DNA of 64,000 nt, taken from NCBI GenBank assembly GCA_018806915.1, contig JAGKQI010000096.1, positions 1,178,001 through 1,242,000 on the forward strand, given 5' to 3'. Positions 58,226 to 64,000 of this stretch are shown here, one piece after another. How positions within the stretch are numbered: position 1 is the stretch's first letter; the number at the start of each line of letters is the position of its first letter. Both the position numbers and the translations under genes were made by a program. The stretch comes from Phytophthora colocasiae (lineage: Eukaryota; Oomycota; Peronosporomycetes; Peronosporales; Peronosporaceae). The notes below the pieces were generated by a model. The model saw only the letters and a program-made list of their open reading frames with translations, was not told where the DNA came from and did no database searches.

Positions 58226-59130
58226 CTAGCCGAGTGCCGCCCGCTTTTGCGGGCGGTGTGTATGTGTTTGGGTGAAGCCCGTGGTGCTCACTGTTCCAGT
58301 TCGCCCCACTACTCACCATCGGCGCCACACCTTCGGCGCGCGCCAGTTGGCCGAGGTGCTACCTTCGCTTCGCTCGGTAGGATGTATTTTAGCCGAGTGC
58401 CGCCCGCTTTTGCGGGCGGTTTGTATGTGTTTGGTTGAAACCCGTGGGGCTCACTGTTCCAGTTCGCCCCACTACTCTCCATCGGCGCCACACCTTCGGC
58501 GCGCGCCAGTTGGCCGAGGTGCTACCTTCGCTTCGCTCGGTAGGATGTATTTTAGCCAATCACCAGTGGGGGCTGCGAGCTCGCGAGCTCGCAGCTACTA
58601 TTTCGTACTTATCGAAGCAATTTTAGCCGAGTGCCGCCCGCTTTTGCGGGCGGTTTGTATGTGTTTGGTCGAAACCCGTGGGGCTCACTGTTCCAGTTCG
58701 CCCCACTACTCTTCATCGGCGCCACACCTTCGGCGCGCCGGTTAGATAAGATGCTACCTTCGCTTCGCTCGGTAGGATGCATTTTAGCCAATCACCGGTC
58801 TGTAAAGGGCAGCTCAGCATTTTAATCGTACTTTGCTTACTTTTGTCCAATCAAATATTTTGTGGCCGGGTGTGCGGACCAATCAGAGGCCATTGAGAGG
58901 GTTATCATTAGTGGGCTATATTTGTAATTTTGGCATTCCTGAGAGCAGTCTAGAACGTAGGGATAGGCTACACCATGGGAAAATACAGTATAGAATACGT
59001 ACATGTACGAAATGGAGAGACAGGTAGCTACGCAGGTTTATGCGCTACGACGTTGAACACACACACAACGGACACACAGACACACAGACACACAGACACA
59101 CAGACGCCGCACTAGCCTAGAGAGTAGAGA
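58226..59130 (-). mobile_element. Helitron array unit 11 (905 bp), higher-order repeat type A
   Basis: Three 3' modules (58390, 58624), perfect palindrome 58573-58594. Resembles unit 9. 5' end type GAGT. Confidence 0.88.
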
Positions 59131-59814
59131 CTAGCCGAGTGCCGCCCGCTTTTGCGGGCGGTTTGTATGTGTTTGGTTGAAACCCGTGGGGCTCACTGTT
59201 CCAGTTCGCCCCACTACTCACCATCGGCGCCACACCTTCGGCGCGCGCCAGTTGGCCGAGGTGCTACCTTCGCTTCGCTCGGTAGGATGTATTTTAGCCG
59301 AGTGCCGCCCGCTTTTGCGGGCGGTGTGTATGTGTTTGGTTGAAACCCGTGGGGCTCACTGTTCCAGTTCGCCCCACTACTCACCACCGGCGCCACACCT
59401 TCGGCGCGCGCCAGTTGGCCGAGGTGCTACCTTCGCTTCGCTCGGTAGGATGTATTTCAGCCAATCACCGGTCTGTAAAGCGGGGCAGCTCAGCATTTTA
59501 ATCGTACTTAGCTTCATTTTGTCCAATCAATTATTTTGTGGCCGGGTGTGCGGACCAATCAGAGGCCATTGAGAGGGTTATCATTAGTGGGCTATATTTG
59601 TAATTTTGGCATTCCTGAGAGCAGTCTAGAACATAGGGATAGGCTACACCATGGGAAAATACAGTATAGAATACGTACATGTACAAAATGGAGAGACAGG
59701 TAGCTACGCAGGTTTATGCGCTAAGACGTTGAACACACACACAACGGACACACAGACACACAGACACACAGACACACAGACACACAGACACGGCACTAGC
59801 CTAGAGGGTAGAGA
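59131..59814 (-). mobile_element. Helitron array unit 12 (684 bp), higher-order repeat type B
   Basis: Two 3' modules (59295). Near-duplicate of unit 10. 5' end type GGGT. Confidence 0.88.
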
Positions 59815-60319
59815 CTAGCCGAGTGCCGCCCGCTTTTGCGGGCGGTTTGTATGTGTTTGGGTGAAGCCCGTGGTGCTCACTGTTCCAGTTCGCCCCACTA
59901 CTCACCATCGGCGCCACACCTTCGGCGCGCGCCGGTTAGCCAAGATGCTACCTTCGCTTCGCTCGGTAGGATGCATTTTAGCCAATCACCGGTCTGTAAA
60001 GCGGGGCAGCTCAGCATTTTAATCGTACTTAGCTTACTTTTGTCCAATTAAATATTTTGTGGCCGGGTGTGCGGACCAATCAGAGGCCATGGAGAGGGTT
60101 ATCATTAGTGGGCTATATTTGTAATTTTGGCATTCCTGAGAGCAGTCTGGAACATAGGGATAGGCTACACCATGGGAAAATACAGTATAGAATACGTACA
60201 TGTACGAAATGGAGAGACAGGTAGCTACGCAGGTTTATGCGCTACGACGTTGAACACACACACAACGGACACACAGACACACAGACACACAGACACGGCA
60301 CTAGCCTAGAGGGCAGAGA
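59815..60319 (-). mobile_element. Helitron array unit 13 (505 bp), 5'-most unit
   Basis: One 3' module. Its 5' TC end (plus strand ...GCAGAGA at 60319) abuts host T 60320. 5' end type GGGC. Confidence 0.88.
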
Positions 60320-60916
60320 TGCAGTGCACATGAGCACCATTCGTTTCCACAGGTGCAGCAAAGCAACCACGGCGTGTGGCACGGGTCGTGCCGGTGCCGC
60401 ACAAGCAACGGTTATGATACGCATACAAGGTTCCGTGGATTTGGTCCTGGAGAATTAGTCCTATCTGTGTTGGATCTTTAGCGTCGCACACACTACCGTT
60501 CGCAGAAGTACATGTACACTTCTACCCAAGCAAGAGACCGCAACGAAACTTCTGTTTGTTTACACTGCCGAAGTGAAAGTCTTGACACGCTAAAAAATCA
60601 CGATAAAATCAATAGAAGACCACATACACTTCTTCATATCTCTGGTCTTTTGCTGACATTCAGGACCATTTCGTTTTTCTCCAGCTGACACAAAAAAAGG
60701 AAATGTGTACTTGAAGTTCGCGCCGTCGCAGTTTCAAGGCTCGTATCCCTCATTATCCAATTAGCGTTACGAGGAGGAAGTTGGTGCGTGAAGTGACGAG
60801 CGTTGTAAGATAGAGATATCTTGCGATAACCACCAAGTAAGAAACCTTTTCCAACCCACGACCCAACAAACAACCATCAGATCTCAACACTTCCAGTCCC
60901 ACAAACTTCAACAAGG
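60320..60916. other. Gene-free spacer upstream of F-box/SPRY gene
   Basis: About 600 bp with no recognised gene. TACATGTA at 60509-60516. The promoter of the F-box/SPRY gene should lie here, but I see no convincing initiator. Confidence 0.45.
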
Positions 60917-62137
60917 ATGCTGTCTTCCCTGCCGTCTCCGACTGTGCCGACCTTGTCGTCACGCCTGCCGCGCCTCAACTCGTTCGTGGTGCTGACGAAG
61001 AAGCCGTCCGTCCGCCGTCTGTCACGTCGTCGCGGCAGCATCACCAGCTCCTGCTCCACGTCCAGTAATACCAGCGACGACGAGTCGGACGCCTCAGATC
61101 TCGAGTCAGAGGACTGCTGCGTCGTCTACGAGTCGTACGCCGCGGTGACCAAGCGCAACAACCAGCCAGCCAACATCCGCTGGAGCGACCTACAGCGCGC
61201 ACAGAACACGGCCGAGATCGCTGATCTACTGGCAGCGCTGCGTCTCAAGCGTCGCCACACACGCGACGGTGAGGCCTTGGAGCTCACGGCCCTGGAGCTC
61301 TGCTTTGAGTTCCTTACGATGGAGGAGCTACAATGTGCCACACAGGTTTGCACAGCTTTCCACGACGTCGTCGCGTCCTCGGAGATGCTGTTCACAGGCC
61401 TGTACTGTCGCCAATGGCGCTCTAAAATGCTGCCGGAGGCGTACGTGACGTTGCCATACACTGACCAGCTGGCGCTTTGCGCTGCGCGTCTACCAGACAC
61501 GGATTATGAGCTGTCGACGCGCAGCAGCGTGAACCGCCTGCCCAACGGCAAGTACCATGTCGTAAACAATTCCATGCTTCGCAACTTCAAGAAGGGTGCG
61601 GTGGATTCACTCCGCGGAGCCAAGAAACTTCCTGTGCTCTCGTGTGCTCGTGCCCTCCATAAGAACATATCATACTACGAGGTGGTCCTTAAAGGATGCG
61701 GAAGCGTGGGTCTCGCGTCCGTCTCCGACGCGGCGACCCGGAACGCTTACGGTTTCGGATCTGGAGAGCACGTGGGCTGGAAGGGTATCTCCTACGCCTA
61801 CCACGGCAACGACGGTGACTTCGTCTTCAACGATGGCACCAAGCCGTACGGTGGGGAGTGGAGCGCTTTCGGTCCGTCGTGGGGCCGAGCTGTGGCTCAG
61901 CCCAAAAATCAAGAGGAGGATGCCCCGATATTCACAGTTGGCTGTGGTCTGGATGCTGATAAGCACCAGGTCTTCTTCACCCTCAACGGTGAGATGGTCG
62001 GAGCAGCACCCACGGAGGTGCTGCCAGGTGACTTCGCTGCTGCTGTGTCGCTCCACGCCTTTGGCGATGAAGCCGTGATTAATGCCGGCGCGGCTCCTTT
62101 CCTCTTTGATATCGAGGGTTTCTGTGCAAGTCCTTAA
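60917..62137 (+). CDS. F-box and SPRY domain protein
   Basis: 406 residues, single exon. The N-terminus is Ser/Arg rich with an acidic cluster (DDESDASDLESEDCC, about 55-70). The F-box-like segment LELCFEFLTMEELQCATQVCTAFHDVV is at about residues 130-160. A SPRY domain (about 240-400) contains YYEVVLKGCGSVGLAS, AYGFGSGEHVGWKGISYAYHGNDG and VGCGLDADKHQVFFTLNGE. Such proteins are typically substrate receptors of SCF-type E3 ubiquitin ligases: the F-box binds Skp1, SPRY binds the target. FBXO45-like is the closest architecture I know, but orthology is not claimed. The start is the first ATG of the frame (60917). The stop codon lies in a strong hairpin. Confidence 0.88.
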   Translation: MLSSLPSPTVPTLSSRLPRLNSFVVLTKKPSVRRLSRRRGSITSSCSTSSNTSDDESDASDLESEDCCVVYESYAAVTKRNNQPANIRWSDLQRAQNTAEIADLLAALRLKRRHTRDGEALELTALELCFEFLTMEELQCATQVCTAFHDVVASSEMLFTGLYCRQWRSKMLPEAYVTLPYTDQLALCAARLPDTDYELSTRSSVNRLPNGKYHVVNNSMLRNFKKGAVDSLRGAKKLPVLSCARALHKNISYYEVVLKGCGSVGLASVSDAATRNAYGFGSGEHVGWKGISYAYHGNDGDFVFNDGTKPYGGEWSAFGPSWGRAVAQPKNQEEDAPIFTVGCGLDADKHQVFFTLNGEMVGAAPTEVLPGDFAAAVSLHAFGDEAVINAGAAPFLFDIEGFCASP

Positions 62138-62174
62138 CTTAATCCGATCGGATTGAGTTGAGGGCTTGCACAGA
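62121..62174 (+). other. 27-bp hairpin spanning the F-box/SPRY stop codon
   Basis: The arms 62121-62147 and 62148-62174 meet at the palindrome AATCCGATCGGATT with no loop in DNA. On the plus-strand RNA all positions pair, three as G-U. On the minus-strand RNA those three would be A-C mismatches, so the structure favours the F-box/SPRY transcript. The TAA at 62135-62137 is within the 5' arm. Confidence 0.75.
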
Positions 62175-62268
62175 GGAGTTCAAATACCCCCCGTCGATCC
62201 CGTACGCCGCCGTCAATCGGCCGCTTTCGTCATTTTCCCTACATGCGTCCATGTGATCCATTTATTTT

Positions 62269-62290
62269 GCTCGCGGAGAGCTCCGCGAGC
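62269..62290. other. GC-rich near-palindrome between convergent genes
   Basis: GCTCGCGGAG-AG-CTCCGCGAGC: a 10-bp stem with a 2-base centre, located between the ends of the F-box/SPRY and ArfGEF genes. A role in 3'-end formation is possible but unproven. Confidence 0.5.
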
Positions 62291-62383
62291 TTTGGTGGCA
62301 GATTTCAGAGCCACATTTACTCGAAAACATGTTTGATGTTATTCATTGCTTATGTCAGTTTTCATTCGCTCAATGTGTCCTCA

Positions 62384-64000
62384 CTACTCAGGTGTACTTT
62401 GCTTTTGGCTCTCCTCGTTTGAGTTGCCTAGATTGTCACCACTTTCGTCAGCACCGTGCAAATTACTCTGAGAAACAACATTTTGTGCTCGTCCAGCTTC
62501 GATCGGCTTCACCGGCGAATCACCGTCACTGTCGAAGCTACCTTGGTTAGTATCCCTTGCCGTCGGAGATGACAATGGTGAGCCGAATCGCATGAAAACC
62601 TTCATTGCTACCGATGCGGCCACGAGCGATGAAGCTCGTGTTTCACCGAAAACGTGGGTGTGGGAGGACATACGACGAGCAGTCCGGTTGATCTTCTTAG
62701 ACGCCTCTGCGATGGCATCATCGATGAGTCGCATCCACTCCGCCTTGGAGCTCGCACTATCCGCAAACACGACGAAGGACTTGACCGGGTTCTGGATCTG
62801 AAAGGCATTTTTGGACATGACACCGTCGGTGATGTTAGAAATGCGCGTAAGTTTGAGACGCAGCGAATTGTGCGGACTCCACCGTCCAGTCATGCTCTTG
62901 TCAGCGTAGAGGAGTTGATCATTGAAAAGGAAGAAACGGTAAAGCTGATTGCGCGAACGGCACTTCTTGGTTAGATCCCCTTCGTGAATAAAAGTGGTAG
63001 AATTCTTCAGGTAGAAGTGAGCGCGGTGAATACGCTGAATGACCGAATCGAGTTTCTCGGATTTTTGGCGAACTTGAATAGTCTCTTTCAAGTCGTTCAC
63101 CAGGAGGTGTATGTCGCCCATGGCCGTCCACGGGTCATCAGTTGCCGCTGCTACTTGAATCGTTCGAGCCCACTCGTATTTTGTGTCTTCTGGAATAGTT
63201 TGCCCAACATTTTCGACAGGATATTCGTCAGCTTCATCATGAACAGCCCTATCTAACGAACGTTGGACTTTTAGTAGCAACCCGCAAAATGCTTGTCGCT
63301 CGACTGGCATGTTGAGGAATAGGCACGTGGAGATGCAGAAGCGCAATAGGTCGAGGCACTGCATTCGTGTTGACAAATCTGACTGGTTATCGCACAAAAT
63401 CGTTGTTGATAGGGTGAGTAGAGAGAACCACACGCGTTCAAATAGTATCTTGATAAGCTCCGGGCTGATCGGAGTATCCACACCGACAAACTGGAACGTA
63501 TTGTAAGCGTGGGATAGGTCTTTCATAAGCTCTTCGGATTGAGCGACTGCCTTCGCGATCCCACCACGGAATTTCTCATTTTCCAGATCTGCTGCAGTGA
63601 CACTAGCTTCGCGAGACGCTTTCGGAATGGCTCGACTTCCCTTTATATGCATTGGGTTGTGTGCAATGTCCTCGTAAATCTCCTCGAGAAAACGTTTTGG
63701 AAGGTCATTCCCGTTATCAATTCCTCGGTTGTTTTTCACGAACTGCTCTTTCGACATTTTGTTCTTTTTCACCTGCGGGTTGTGCAGATCGGTATTTAGC
63801 ATGATAATTGAGTAGGCAAGGATCATTGCAGTGTCAGCAGACGAAAATGCAGTAGGAGAGTCGTCCCAATAGCACTGTGCGAAAGCTTCAACCATGCGTT
63901 CGATTTTCTGGGCCTCTCCTGGAAGACGGAAGCCTCCGTTGGTCAAAAAATGACGCAGGGACTCGACAAGCGTCATTCCCTTGAATGAAATTGCACGGAC
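62384..64000 (-). CDS. Sec7-domain Arf guanine-nucleotide exchange factor with C-terminal PH domain (5' end outside window)
   Basis: 538 residues visible; the frame is open to the window edge, so the N-terminus is missing. Residues about 1-115 are the C-terminal half of the Sec7 domain, including GGFRLPGEAQKIERM, whose Glu is the catalytic finger that ejects GDP from Arf, and AYSIIMLNTDLHNPQV, the Arf-binding motif 2. A helical region (about 150-300) resembles the segment after Sec7 in BIG/GBF-type factors. A PH domain is at about 335-435 (EGDLTKKC...LYRFFLFNDQLLYAD...KAEWMRLIDDAI). The tail is polar. Sec7 followed by PH is cytohesin-like, but the intervening helical region is not, so the subfamily is left open. 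The protein acts in Arf activation on Golgi or endosomal membranes. It is convergent with the F-box/SPRY gene. Confidence 0.9.
   Translation of the reverse strand, partial: VRAISFKGMTLVESLRHFLTNGGFRLPGEAQKIERMVEAFAQCYWDDSPTAFSSADTAMILAYSIIMLNTDLHNPQVKKNKMSKEQFVKNNRGIDNGNDLPKRFLEEIYEDIAHNPMHIKGSRAIPKASREASVTAADLENEKFRGGIAKAVAQSEELMKDLSHAYNTFQFVGVDTPISPELIKILFERVWFSLLTLSTTILCDNQSDLSTRMQCLDLLRFCISTCLFLNMPVERQAFCGLLLKVQRSLDRAVHDEADEYPVENVGQTIPEDTKYEWARTIQVAAATDDPWTAMGDIHLLVNDLKETIQVRQKSEKLDSVIQRIHRAHFYLKNSTTFIHEGDLTKKCRSRNQLYRFFLFNDQLLYADKSMTGRWSPHNSLRLKLTRISNITDGVMSKNAFQIQNPVKSFVVFADSASSKAEWMRLIDDAIAEASKKINRTARRMSSHTHVFGETRASSLVAASVAMKVFMRFGSPLSSPTARDTNQGSFDSDGDSPVKPIEAGRAQNVVSQSNLHGADESGDNLGNSNEESQKQSTPE

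Larger units (their letters stand above)
37954..60319 (-). mobile_element. Head-to-tail array of 13 Helitron units, 22.4 kb, single A^T insertion
   Basis: Reading the minus strand, every unit begins TCTCT(G/A)C(C/T)CTCTAGGC and ends with a hairpin (CCGCCCGC, short loop, GCGGGCGG), then CACTCGG and CTAG; the next unit starts directly with TC. These are Helitron hallmarks: 5' TC, 3' hairpin and CTRR, no target duplication. The outer ends abut host A at 37953 and host T at 60320 (plus strand), so the whole array occupies one A^T site. Two units (4 and 5) encode Rep/helicase; eleven are non-autonomous. There are 26 terminal-type hairpins, because seven units contain extra internal copies of the 3' module. 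Shared parts: about 230 bp at the 5' side and about 100 bp at the 3' side. Many short plus-strand open frames across the units arise from the repeat and are not proposed as genes. Confidence 0.93.

Noticed and set aside
37975..60051. Repeated plus-strand open frames starting MRAVCMCLVETRG and MKPVGLTVPVRP in the array
   Set aside because: They arise from the Helitron 3' module, overlap each other in two frames, and end wherever the repeat changes. They span terminator hairpins and are not protein-like.
37954..60319. Regularly repeated palindromic units suggestive of a CRISPR array
   Set aside because: Units are 0.5-6.6 kb with Helitron ends and a Rep/helicase gene in a eukaryotic genome; there are no short repeats with unique spacers.
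60306..60491. Small open frames around 60.3-60.5 kb
   Set aside because: They start inside or at the edge of the Helitron array and lack any recognisable feature.
1..64000. tRNA or rRNA genes
   Set aside because: I looked for tRNA-like cloverleaf sequence and conserved rRNA segments and saw none. A covariance-model scan would be decisive.

Overview
The window looks like nuclear DNA of an oomycete, most probably Phytophthora or a close relative. The reasons are short GT-AG introns (66-82 bp) in otherwise dense genes, a recurrent oomycete-style initiator plus flanking element upstream of a tandem family of secreted trypsin-like proteases, and Gypsy and Helitron elements of oomycete character. 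The species cannot be fixed from the sequence alone.

Layout. (1) 1-14.9 kb is a conserved housekeeping block: the C-terminal two thirds of a VPS13 lipid-transfer protein (+), convergent with an HMT1/ABCB6-type ABC half-transporter (-), then an RME-8/GRV2-type endosomal protein (-) that has no visible J domain and no N-terminal part. (2) 15.2-34.7 kb is a tandem cluster of five secreted S1 (trypsin-like) proteins, all on the minus strand, each with a conserved protease domain and a completely different low-complexity tail. One has lost the catalytic serine (Ser to Thr) and the S1-pocket Asp. Another has its signal peptide out of frame across an 11-base G tract. (3) A 9.8-kb Ty3/Gypsy retrotransposon (17233-27029) sits between the first and second protease genes. 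Its LTRs are identical except for a GA microsatellite, yet pol carries two TAG stops and a frameshift. (4) 35.3-37.8 kb is a six-exon, probably mitochondrial M3 oligopeptidase gene. (5) 37954-60319 is a 22.4-kb head-to-tail array of 13 Helitron units inserted as one block into a single host A^T dinucleotide. Two adjacent 6.6-kb units carry the Rep/helicase gene. The other eleven are 0.5-1.5 kb non-autonomous units, one of them broken by a Tc1/mariner-type element. (6) 60.9-64 kb holds an F-box/SPRY gene whose stop codon lies inside a 27-bp hairpin, convergent with a Sec7 ArfGEF with a PH domain (-, runs off the right edge).

How it fits together. VPS13, RME-8 and the ArfGEF belong to endosome/Golgi membrane traffic, but nothing here suggests co-regulation. 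The protease cluster is the likely host-interface locus: secreted, tandemly duplicated, with variable tails and one predicted pseudoprotease of the kind known from oomycete glucanase-inhibitor proteins. The most unusual structure is the Helitron array. Its unit boundaries (TC...hairpin...CTAG directly followed by the next TC), its nested 3' modules and its higher-order repeats can be read base by base, and they suggest rolling-circle concatemer insertion followed by local amplification.
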